Both the position numbers and the translations under genes were made by a program. Under the pieces are notes generated by a model that had not been told where the DNA came from, ran no database searches, and saw only the letters and a list, made by a program, of their open reading frames with translations. Of a stretch of 64,000 nucleotides of DNA, positions 44,801 to 53,270 are shown piece by piece; the first letter of the stretch is position 1, and every line of letters begins with the position of its first letter. Source of the DNA: Gonocerus acuteangulatus (Eukaryota > Arthropoda > Insecta > Hemiptera > Coreidae); contig OX328130.1 of the NCBI GenBank assembly GCA_946811695.1, forward strand, positions 77,569,081-77,633,080, read 5' to 3'.

Positions 44801-45045
44801 TGTGTGGGTGATTGAAGTCTCAGCTTGGTGGTTGAGTGTTGGTGCGAGGTTAGTCGAGTGTGTGAGTGAGGTTTCGGCTTGGTGGTTGAGTGTTGGTGCG
44901 AGGCTATCGGACTGTGTGAGTGAGGTTTCTTCTTGGTGGTTGACTATTGGTGGGAGACCAGCCGAGTGTGTGTGTGTGTGAGTGAGTGAGGTTTCTTATT
45001 GGTGGTTGAGTGTTGGTGAGAGACTCGCTGAGTGTGTTTGAGCGA
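44801..45045 (+). repeat. 54-bp tandem repeat, about 4 diverged units
   Basis: The unit GGTGGTTGAGTGTTGGTGCG plus AGGCTAGTCGAGTGTGTGAG and TGAGGTTTCGGCTT is 54 bp and G/T-rich. One frame is open for 74 codons with an 18-residue repeat (EVSAWWLSVGARL..CVS). Coding is not otherwise supported. Confidence 0.8.
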
Positions 45046-45785
45046 GCAGGCAAAAGAGACTATTTCCCTGTCAACGGGATTTCAAAGGGAGCAAAAAGAA
45101 ATCAAAAAACGCCATCTCTACTAGATTAGGACATGCTTGCGGTGGTGGAAGGAGGAGGGGGAAAAAGCGTCTTATTTCCCCATCCTCCGACAAAAGGGGG
45201 CAGGATATTGCACACTTTGATGCTCAACCCGCCTCCATTACATACCGCTCGCTCTTTTTCTCTTATTCTATAATAAAAATACAATTTTTACTTCAATATA
45301 TAAATTTGAATTTGTTCACTTCTGCTCTTCTCGTTCTTTTCCCCAACCCCATCCATTCGTTGGTATTTTCTTCCCTCGCTGTATCTTATGGCAGCTGGAT
45401 CTTCTCCTCGCTTTACCTTAAGGCTTCATAAATATTTCGCCTGTACCTTATTGTTGCATGAAAATATTTTGTCAATATGATGGCTGCCATCGACAAGAAG
45501 TTCAGTCTCGTCGTTAGAAATGCCCAGGTTACCTCAAAATAGATAGTAAATAGGCATTACAAGCCAATAGGCATGTTGAAATTTATATTTTCTGCTTTGC
45601 CCGTTATTGTCAACAGATATTCGTTGGTCAAACGTTTTTGGCCGATTCTAAACCTTGCGAGGACTATTTCTTCTCAGGGGAGAATTTTTTCGTTACAATG
45701 ATGTCTCAAACTTTCTTCAATTTATTTTCAGTTATTTGAATCCAGTCACCATTTTTCAAATAGTGTTTGTTACGTATACCTAGTA
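45046..45785. other. Unassigned stretch
   Basis: No gene, RNA or known repeat recognised. Confidence 0.25.
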
Positions 45786-46016
45786 AGGTTGATCTATATC
45801 AATTAAAATCACCTGTTCATCTGTTTGTTGTTCCTTATACAAATCCGCACCGATTTTGACCAAACATGGCACAATGGTTGGTCATGATACGGGGAGTCTC
45901 TTAGGCTAGGTCCAAAATGCCTACTAGCTGTCTATAGGTATGTTTATTCTGATACAAATCCACACGGTTTGACCGAGTTTGACCAAACTTGGCACACAGG
46001 TAGATCTTGACCCGGA
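45786..46016 (-). mobile_element. Element D units, minus strand
   Basis: On the minus strand two diverged 124-bp-type units with CAAGTTTGGTCAAAC, TGTGGATTTGTATCAG and ACAGCTAGTAGGC-like words. Confidence 0.65.
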
Positions 46017-46026
46017 GGTATTGTAT

Positions 46027-46140
46027 TAGCACATTCTGAAGGAATTTAGCTATTGAGGTTGCATTCATGAAGGAGTTTTTGAATAGTTTATTCAAATAGT
46101 ACCTACCCTTTAGGAACCACAAATCCCAGGGAAGATCCTG
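46027..46140 (+). mobile_element. Variant C 5' end (family B relative), copy 2
   Basis: TAGCACATTCTGAAGGAATT, TAGCTATTGAGGTTGCA and TTCAAATAGTACCTACC match 16030-16140. It directly precedes the GGAAGTG minisatellite. Confidence 0.6.
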
Positions 46141-46151
46141 GGATTGTCTTA

Positions 46152-46335
46152 ATTAACAGGAACTGAAGAGGAAGTGAACAGGAAGTGTCCGAAAAGTTAG
46201 CAGGAAGCTAACAGGAAGTATCCCGGAAGTGAACAGGAAGTGCTCAGGAAGCCAATAGGAAGCATCCCGGAAGTGAACAGGAAGTGCTCAGGAAGCCAAC
46301 AGGAAGTGTCCCAGAAGTGAATAGGAAGTTGAAAA
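46152..46335 (+). repeat. GGAAGTG minisatellite
   Basis: About 180 bp of alternating ACAGGAAGTG and TCCCGGAAGTGA words, with spacings around 10-11 bp grouped into a unit of about 42 bp. It contains many CCGGAAGTG-type words identical in form to ETS-family binding cores. Whether any protein binds is unknown. Confidence 0.75.
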
Positions 46336-46519
46336 GAAAGAGCGCGCTTCTTTGGGCTATTATTGTACACTTTCCGCGCACTTCTCCAGACGTTAAAAGT
46401 TATGTAGAAGAGAAGCTAGTAGATGAATAATAGAGACATCCTGTAATGCTCCTTCCATACATCTGTTTTATCAGAATCAACGTTAAAACTCTTCTGAAAA
46501 TAAGAAATTTTAAAAATTA

Positions 46520-46640
46520 GCTTTAAAAATGTATCCTTATTTCACTAGAAATTCAAAACTCCACCCGCAAAATAAAATGGTCATCTACAAAAGTGTGATC
46601 CGCCCGGTTCTTTGTTATGCCTGTCTAGTATGGAGCTGGA
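46520..46640 (+). pseudogene. LINE RT C-terminal fragment, part 1 (before the array)
   Basis: One frame reads ALKMYPYFTRNSKLHPQNK then MVIYKSVIRPVLCYACLVW. The pattern nK..iYk..iRPvl.Ya..vW is the conserved segment after the RT palm in Jockey/CR1-type LINEs. The sequence passes directly into the 62-bp array and its remaining C-terminal part appears after it at 48935. Dead fragment. Confidence 0.75.
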
Positions 46641-48942
46641 CATCAACTACAAAAGTGTGATCCGCCCGGTTCTTTGTTATGCCTGCCTAGTATGGAGCTG
46701 GACATCAACTACAAAAGTGTGATCCGTCCGGTTCTTTGTTATGCCTGCCTAGTATGGAGCTGGACATCAACTACAAAAGTGTGATCCGCCCGGTTCTTTG
46801 TTATGCCTGCCTAGTATGGAGCTGGACATCAACTACAAAAGTGTGATCCGTCCGGTTCTTTGTTATGCCTGCCCAGTATGGAGCTGGACATCAACTACAA
46901 AAGTGTGATCCGTCCGGTTCTTTGTTATGCCTGCCTAGTATGGAGCTGGACATCAACTACAAAAGTGTGATCCGCCCGGTTCTTTGTTATGCCTGCCTAG
47001 TATGGAGCTGGACATCAACTACAAAAGTGTGATCCGCCCGGTTCTTTGTTATGCCTGCCTAGTATGGAGCTGGACATCAACTACAAAAGTGTGATCCGTC
47101 CGGTTCTTTGTTATGCCTGCCTAGTATGGAGCTGGACATCAACTACAAAAGTGTGATCCGTCCGGTTCTTTGTTATGCCTGCCTAGTATGGAGCTGGACA
47201 TCAACTACAAAAGTGTGATCCGTCCGGTTCTTTGTTATGCCTGCCTAGTATGGAGCTGGACATCAACTACAAAAGTGTGATCCGCCCGGTTCTTTGTTAT
47301 GCCTGCCTAGTATGGAGCTGGACATCAACTACAAAAGTGTGATCCGTCCGGTTCTTTGTTATGCCTGCCCAGTATGGAGCTGGACATCAACTACAAAAGT
47401 GTGATCCGTCCGGTTCTTTGTTATGCCTGCCTAGTATGGAGCTGGACATCAACTACAAAAGTGTGATCCGCCCGGTTCTTTGTTATGCCTGCCTAGTATG
47501 GAGCTGGACATCAACTACAAAAGTGTGATCCGCCCGGTTCTTTGTTATGCCTGCCTAGTATGGAGCTGGACATCAACTACAAAAGTGTGATCCGTCCGGT
47601 TCTTGGTTATGCCTGCCTAGTATGGAGCTGGACATCAACTACAAAGGTGTGATCCGTCCGGTTCTTTGTTATGCCTGCCTAGTATGGAGCTGGACATCAA
47701 CTACAAAAGTGTGATCCGTCCGGTTCTTTGTTATGCCTGCCTAGTATGGAGCTGGACATCAACTACAAAAGTGTGATCCGTCCGGTTCTTTGTTATGCCT
47801 GCCTAGTATGGAGCTGGACATCAACTACAAAAGTGTGATCCGTCCGGTTCTTGGTTATGCCTGCCTAGTATGGAGCTGGACATCAACTACAAAAGTGTGA
47901 TCCGCCCGGTTCTTTGTTATGCCTGCCTAGTATGGAGCTGGACATCAACTACAAAAGTGTGATCCGCCCGGTTCTTTGTTATGCCTGCCTAGTATGGAGC
48001 TGGACATCAACTACAAAAGTGTGATCCGTCCGGTTCTTTGTTATGCCTGCCCAGTATGGAGCTGGTCATCAACTACAAAAGTGTGATCCGCCCGGTTCTT
48101 TGTTATGCCTGCCTAGTATGGAGCTGGACATCAACTACAAAAGTGTGATCCGCCCGGTTCTTTGTTATGCCTGCCCAGTATGGAGCTGGTCATCAACTAC
48201 AAAAGTGTGATCCGCCCGGTTCTTTGTTATGCCTGCCTAGTATGGAGCTGGACATCAACTACAAAAGTGTGATCCGCCCGGTTCTTTGTTATGCCTGCCC
48301 AGTATGGAGCTGGACATCAACTACAAAAGTGTGATCCGTCCGGTTCTTTGTTATGCCTGCCTAGTATGGAGCTGGACATCAACTACAAAAGTGTGATCCG
48401 CCCGGTTCTTTGTTATGCCTGCCTAGTATGGAGCTGGACATCAACTACAAAAGTGTGATCCGCCCGGTTCTTTGTTATGCCTGCCTAGTATGGAGCTGGA
48501 CATCAACTACAAAAGTGTGATCCGTCCGGTTCTTTGTTATGCCTGCCTAGTATGGAGCTGGACATCAACTACAAAAGTGTGATCCGCCCGGTTCTTTGTT
48601 ATGCCTGCCCAGTATGGAGCTGGACATCAACTACAAAAGTGTGATCCGCCCGGTTCTTTGTTATGCCTGCCCAGTATGGAGCTGGACATCAACTACAAAA
48701 GTGTGATCCGTCCGGTTCTTTGTTATGCCTGCCTAGTATGGAGCTGGACATCAACTACAAAAGTGTGATCCGCCTGGTTCTTTGTTATGCCTGCCTAGTA
48801 TGGAGCTGGACATCAACTACAAAAGTGTGATCCGTCCGGTTCTTTGTTATGCCTGCCTAGTATGGAGCTGGACATCAACTACAAAAGTGTGATCCGCCCG
48901 GTTCTTTGTTATGCCTGCCTAGTATGGAGCTGGTCATCAACT
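46586..48942 (+). repeat. 62-bp tandem array derived from LINE RT, 38 units
   Basis: The unit runs TACAAAAGTGTGATCCGCCC, GGTTCTTTGTTATGCCTGCC, TAGTATGGAGCTGGACATCA and AC. TACAAAA positions run from 46586 to 48942, which is exactly 38 x 62 bp, with no indel. Variants are limited (CCGCCCG/CCGTCCG, CCTAG/CCCAG, GACATC/GTCATC). The unit is the RT segment IYKSVIRPVLCYACLVWSW itself. The interval is bounded by similar words on both sides (GGTCATC..TACAAAA), which could have aligned out of register. Confidence 0.95.
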
Positions 48943-49202
48943 ACAAAAAATTACAAATTATAAATATAATCAACAATTATTCAAGATACACAAAGATCAC
49001 ACACATGCACCAAGAACTAGAAATGGACACGATAACAGACTACATATACAAACTTACTGACAAGTGTGTGACAAGTGAAGAAGTAACATATTCCATGAAT
49101 CCACACACAGCAAACATAGGTAACTACGACAAAACATCACTAACTAAATACCTACTCGGACGAACAAAACTCATATTATTTGAAAGACAAGGTGTACTGT
49201 AA
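48936..49202 (+). pseudogene. LINE RT C-terminal fragment, part 2 (after the array)
   Basis: The frame continues INYKKLQIINIINNYSRYTK, ITHMHQELEMDTITDYIYKL, then SMNPHTANIGNYD, and stops at 49202. This is the usual end of Jockey/CR1-type polymerases (LH..L.i.ti.d.i, then NP.i..ig.y). Compared with relatives a few residues are missing around LQII-NIINN, so an indel is likely. With part 1 it shows that the array arose inside one retrotransposon copy. Confidence 0.7.
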
Positions 49203-49845
49203 TTTAACTTAGTAACATAAATGTTTTGGGTGTTTTTAAAATTTTCGAAGAATTGAAAAAAAAATTAAAATCAAAGAAATTCCTATAAATAAAAAGGAAC
49301 ATGTTTCTTTTATTAGTAAATATTGTAAATAAAGCTTTATTGATTGAAGAAAATTTATGATTTTTGCTACCTCTGCATTAGATAAATTCTGAAATAATTC
49401 CTTTAAATATTTAATAATTATTTAAAATGTATTACAAGAGTAAAAAAAAAAAAAAACAAGAAAAAACAAAAACAAAAACAGGACAGCCAATTTCCAGGTG
49501 GCGTAGACATTTAAAGGGTTAAACCGTGATAAATGTTTGCGTTGTTAGCGGAATTAGTGAAAATTCAATTCTAAACCAATTTAAGTAAATTAGGACTCGG
49601 CAGATTTTCGGCAGATGCTTTGATAAAAATAAATAAATAATTACTTCTACATTAATGTTAATTGGAGAATTAGAGGTAATTATTTTGACAGTTAGAAAGG
49701 CGGCAAATTCTGACAGTTAAAACGGCGGGAAAATTTTATAAATTTTGGCTTTATAAATCAGAGGTAATCCTGGTGTGTGAAAACAGGAATATTTTTTTTC
49801 TTTATTATTGACTGGAACAATCAACTTATACAATTCTAAATTGTT

Positions 49846-49876
<31 letters not shown>

Positions 49877-50220
49877 TCATGGGCTAAAATGTCAGAAAAG
49901 GAGTATATATATATATGAAAAACATTGAGCGGCTTGGCCTTGGTATGAAGCAGGTTTTATAAAAAGAGATTATGTTGATTAGAGTTTTGAGTTAATTGTT
50001 CCTGGGGGGGGGGGGGTTAAAGCTTGTAACGAATAATTACCTTCAACCCCCACCCCCCTGGACTCACTTTTTTCAGGTTTCGTCAGATATGCAATTACCC
50101 TCCGAATATAGCCCGGGGTAGGTCGGTCCTATACATCTCTCTCAGCACTATACATATACTAGCAATGTTACACAAATATTACAATACAACAACAATAAGC
50201 CAAAGATATATTTTACTTTA
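49203..50220. other. Unassigned AT-rich stretch
   Basis: AATAAA-type words near 49329. (TA)n at 49847-49870 and poly(G) at about 50005-50017. ATTTAAAGGGTTAA at 49509-49522. No gene. Confidence 0.3.
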
Positions 50221-50221
50221 A

Positions 50222-50335
50222 GTTACCACTCATTTCTAGCCAGGATAGGGATGATGCCATCTCTTTTTTCCTAAGAAAAGCCACCACCCCTTGGGGGATC
50301 GAACCCACGACCCTTGGCACGGAGTGTTAATTTAG
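50222..50335 (-). mobile_element. SINE-3, minus strand, copy 2
   Basis: On the minus strand: GCCAAGGGTCGTGGGTTCGA with box B, GGTGGTGGCTTTTCTTAGG, then GATGGCATCATCCCTATCC and CTAGAAATGAGTGGTAAC. It shares the tail of 32176-32312. It lies directly upstream of SINE-1 copy 3. Confidence 0.6.
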
Positions 50336-50352
50336 TAACAAGATAAATAACT

Positions 50353-50515
50353 GGGGTCTCCCGTGGTCTAATGGCTAGCGCCTTGGATTCATAAGCGGGA
50401 GATGGTGGGTTCGATTCCCAACCTCCGGCAGGAATTTTATCATCCCACGGCTCGCTGGTATAATTCCTCGCTGCACCCTGGATGTCGGCGCTAATGACCT
50501 AGATGTAGATGCGCC

Positions 50516-50569
<54 letters not shown>

Positions 50570-50570
50570 A
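50353..50570 (+). mobile_element. SINE-1, copy 3, with exact 13-bp TSD
   Basis: Head and body as at 2598 and a poly(A) of about 50 nt. AAGATAAATAACT at 50340-50352 and 50571-50583 is an exact duplication. The long pure A tail suggests a recent insertion. Confidence 0.9.
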
Positions 50571-50633
50571 AAGATAAATAACTTTTTCAGAAATAAGTAC
50601 CCACATACAAGACGTATTAACCAATAAAGAAAT

Positions 50634-50637
<4 letters not shown>

Positions 50638-50682
<45 letters not shown>
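50638..50682. repeat. (TA)n microsatellite
   Basis: About 43 bp of TA. Poly(A) runs follow at 50706-50729 and 50823-50846, and between them GTTACAATTGTCATTTA resembles 27460-27475. Two retroposed tails are possible, but I see no bodies. Confidence 0.8.
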
Positions 50683-50849
50683 AAAGTATAATTAAAGGTT
50701 TACACAAAAAAAAAAAAAAAAAAAAAAAAGAATGTTACAATTGTCATTTAATAGTAGATTAATCAGATTATAAATCTGCCAAATTGGCCTCAGAGCCCCC
50801 AACGAATGCCTAGATGTTAATACAAAAAAAAAAAAAAAAAAAAAAAGAT

Positions 50850-51105
50850 AATTTCCGGGAGCGAATGGTTTTTGAAGACCAAAGCTCCAATCACCGTTCG
50901 AATCGACCTCTTGATAAAAACTGTTGACAACCACCTTTCCACCTTTTGAAAACAGATACAAGCTCCGTGATTAATGGAATGTGGCCGTTTTTTCAGAGTT
51001 TTTTTCCTGGCTTTTCCGAGAACTAGTTTCATAGTTCACAGGACCGCGTGGCCTAGCTCCGGGAAAGGAAAAACTGAGAGCGGTTACAAACTAACAGCAA
51101 TTATT
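50850..51105. other. Unassigned stretch
   Basis: No gene or repeat recognised. Confidence 0.2.
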
Positions 51106-51106
51106 T

Positions 51107-51165
51107 ATTTTTTTTTTTTTTTTATGGCGCTTCGACAACTAGGCCATTAGCGCCGAACAGCATTC
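51107..51165 (-). mobile_element. SINE-1 3' end fragment, minus strand
   Basis: On the minus strand GGCGCTAATGGCCTAGTTGT, CGAAGCGCCAT and poly(A), matching the last 40 bp of SINE-1 copy 2. A strongly 5'-truncated insertion. Confidence 0.75.
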
Positions 51166-51640
51166 ATTGTAATTCGTTTTAACTCGTTGTATTGTGGTTG
51201 CACTGTTAAACACATTTTTGAATCAATTTCCTCAAAACTCATCGTTTCTACTTCTAGGTACTGAAAATGATGTTTATATATATATATATATAGGCCATGG
51301 CTGGTGATTGTTCATGTTAGATTAAAAAAAAAAACAACTTTTAATTTATTTTTTGTTTGCTTTTGAGTATGTTTTTAAATGACGATTACTTTGTATAATG
51401 TATTTTAAATATAAATTATACTATTAAATATGTTTAAATTTCAAAATTGTAATGTTTGTTTTCAACAAAAATATTTTCAGAAATGTTTGTCTGTGATGAG
51501 AGGTCAAGTTTCCAGAAACTAGTCGACATGAATAAAATGGTTTAAAAGAAGTATTGAAACAATTTTCTGACCTCTAAGGCCTTATTAAAAGAAGAGGGAA
51601 AATACACGTGGAAGAGGTCAATTTACGAGAGAGAATATAT
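51166..51640. other. Unassigned AT-rich stretch
   Basis: A short (TA)n at 51270-51291. No gene. Confidence 0.25.
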
Positions 51641-51651
51641 ATATATATATA

Positions 51652-51878
51652 TCAGTCCCGTAACAGGCCAAGAGGGCCCTGAGGGGCAGATACTATAGAG
51701 GTATCTGATTTCCCCCTTGGCTGCTTCGACTGCTAGGGCCTAGAGACGGTCAGGGAGGCCGAATTCAACCCATGAACGAAGACACTAGAAGAAAAAATCT
51801 TTAGTGCTTGCTCGGGATTTGAACTCAGCTCCTCCAGCTTATCAGTCCAGTGCTCCACCACTGAGCTAACCTCGCCCC

Positions 51879-51881
<3 letters not shown>
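51652..51881 (-). mobile_element. SINE-2 with internal deletion, inside a (TA)n tract
   Basis: On the minus strand the head GGCGAGGTTAGCTCAGTGG and the 3' end GGGACTGAT are present, but about 130 bp of the body are missing. (TA)n lies on both sides (51637-51651 and 51883-51930), so it inserted into a TA tract. Confidence 0.8.
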
Positions 51882-51882
<1 letters not shown>

Positions 51883-51945
<63 letters not shown>

Positions 51946-51946
51946 A
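51883..51946. repeat. (TA)n(TG)n microsatellite
   Basis: About 48 bp of TA then about 16 bp of TG, followed by TGTGTGCCTGCTAACATTAAAG and a GTCACCATGAAACTTG, which resembles the family B post-core (TGTTAACACGATAGCGG, CGTCACGAAACTTGG) at 59420-59475. A diverged family B relative may be present. Confidence 0.65.
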
Positions 51947-52284
51947 TGTGTGTGCCTGCTAACATTAAAGCGGATACAATTTTTGTTTTTGTCACCATGA
52001 AACTTGATGAATTTCCATAAGAAAGGAATGTTTAGTCCATAGGAAACGAAAGGCAGCTATTCTGTATTTTATTCTTGTGGAAGTATTGATTTATTTTTGA
52101 ATTATATGTCTGTATGAGTTTTCCCACTTATTTACACACACATCTCATAATGAATGATTTTGTATTGATGGACTTTCTAAACTAGACTATATTGTTGAGA
52201 TTTTGGTTTAATATTTATTTTAAGCCTCAAGGTAGTGATTTGATTTATTTTTATTTACATTTTCCTCAATTTGTTTCATTCTTA

Positions 52285-52550
52285 AACAATTGAAGGGGTC
52301 GGGGAAAAATAGTGCTAAGCAACATTTTTAACAAAACCTTACTGTAGCTGCTAGATGTTGGATATTATGTGGTAGTATCAGTTGAAATGGTTAGGAGCAA
52401 CAAGATTAAGTAGCATACAGAGCTTGTAGTCATATTTTAGTAGCATTTCCATCATAGACTGATAGGTCCACATAATATCCAACATATAGCAGCTACAGTA
52501 AGGTTTTGTTAAACATTTTGCTTGGCACTATTTTGCCCCACCCCTACAAT
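52285..52550. repeat. Hairpin repeat, about 75-bp arms
   Basis: AACAAAACCTTACTGTAGCT with GATGTTGGATATTATGTGG on the left is mirrored by CCACATAATATCCAACAT and AGCTACAGTAAGGTTTTGTT on the right. Arms extend outward to GGGG(A/C)AAAATAGTGC. A MITE-like hairpin of about 265 bp. Confidence 0.8.
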
Positions 52551-52650
52551 TATTACTTTCCTAGTAATTTAATTTATATTCCACTTTTTTGTTTGTTTTA
52601 CTCTAATTATGGATTATCTGGCCATTTGTTTGAAATAATATATCCCTCTG

Positions 52651-52852
52651 CACGGGCTTATATAGGAAATAATTTCGGGGGGGGGGGCTGGTACCATTTA
52701 TGGGTATGGAATCTAGAACTTGGAATAGTATATGTGTAACTAAAACGCAATTTTTCCCAGAAAACGTTTTTTTTTAAGAACTGTGATCTTATTTAATTTA
52801 TTTTGAAGGTTTTTATGACACATTTTTACCGATGAACTAAACATTTCATCGG
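52651..52852. mobile_element. hAT-type MITE, copy 3, right end missing but TSD intact
   Basis: The left end CACGGGCTTATATAGG and the interior follow copies 1 and 2 as far as CATTTTTACC. The right end is GATGAACTAAACATTTCATC with no C-rich tract or TACGCCC terminus. Even so, TCCCTCTG flanks both edges (52643-52650 and 52853-52860). Confidence 0.7.
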
Positions 52853-52924
52853 TCCCTCTGTATTGTTCTAAATAATATGTTTATTCCTGAAAAATATTTT
52901 ATCCAAAATTAAAAACATATCGGA

Positions 52925-52955
52925 CTAGAATTTCTAAAGTGACACAACTCAAAAT
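52925..52955. repeat. Left inverted repeat of a fossil MITE around family B
   Basis: CTAGAATTTCTAAAGTGACA and CAACTCAAAA on the left are mirrored at 60478-60505 (GAGTTGTGTCACTTTAGAAA and TACTAG). The family B element at 53127 appears to have inserted inside this older element, close to its right end. Confidence 0.6.
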
Positions 52956-53270
52956 AAAACTGAACTAAAAATGTATCACTCTTGCCTATGCAGAGGGCCT
53001 ATTATTAGGGTTGACACAAGTGCCCTCTGGCGTACAAGCTCTGTAGCTAGGTACATACTGTTTCAATGGTCGATAAAGAGATATTTACCATGTATTTGAT
53101 AGTCATTACTGAAAAACGCTGATTTTTAGCACTTTCCTCCGAAGGAAAGTAGCTATTGAGGTTGGACTCATGACGGAATTTTTGAAAAATTTCTTCAAAT
53201 CTTTATCGATCCTACCTAGTAGACACCGAAAATGACCCCCGTTAAAATTTATAAATATATATATATATAT

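Noticed and set aside
36147..48942. CRISPR-like repeat arrays (28, 44 and 62 bp)
   Set aside because: There are no unique spacers between repeats, no Cas genes, and the context is animal transposons. They are head-to-tail satellites.
37588..49522. A single 12-kb piggyBac element bounded by TTAACCCT motifs
   Set aside because: The ends match for only a few bases, no transposase was found and the interior is a mixture of independent elements. Kept only as a low-interest observation.
2598..50570. True tRNA genes at the box A/box B sites
   Set aside because: Each head is joined to a conserved unrelated body and an A- or T-rich tail and is flanked by target duplications, so they are SINEs. The cloverleaf stems are imperfect.
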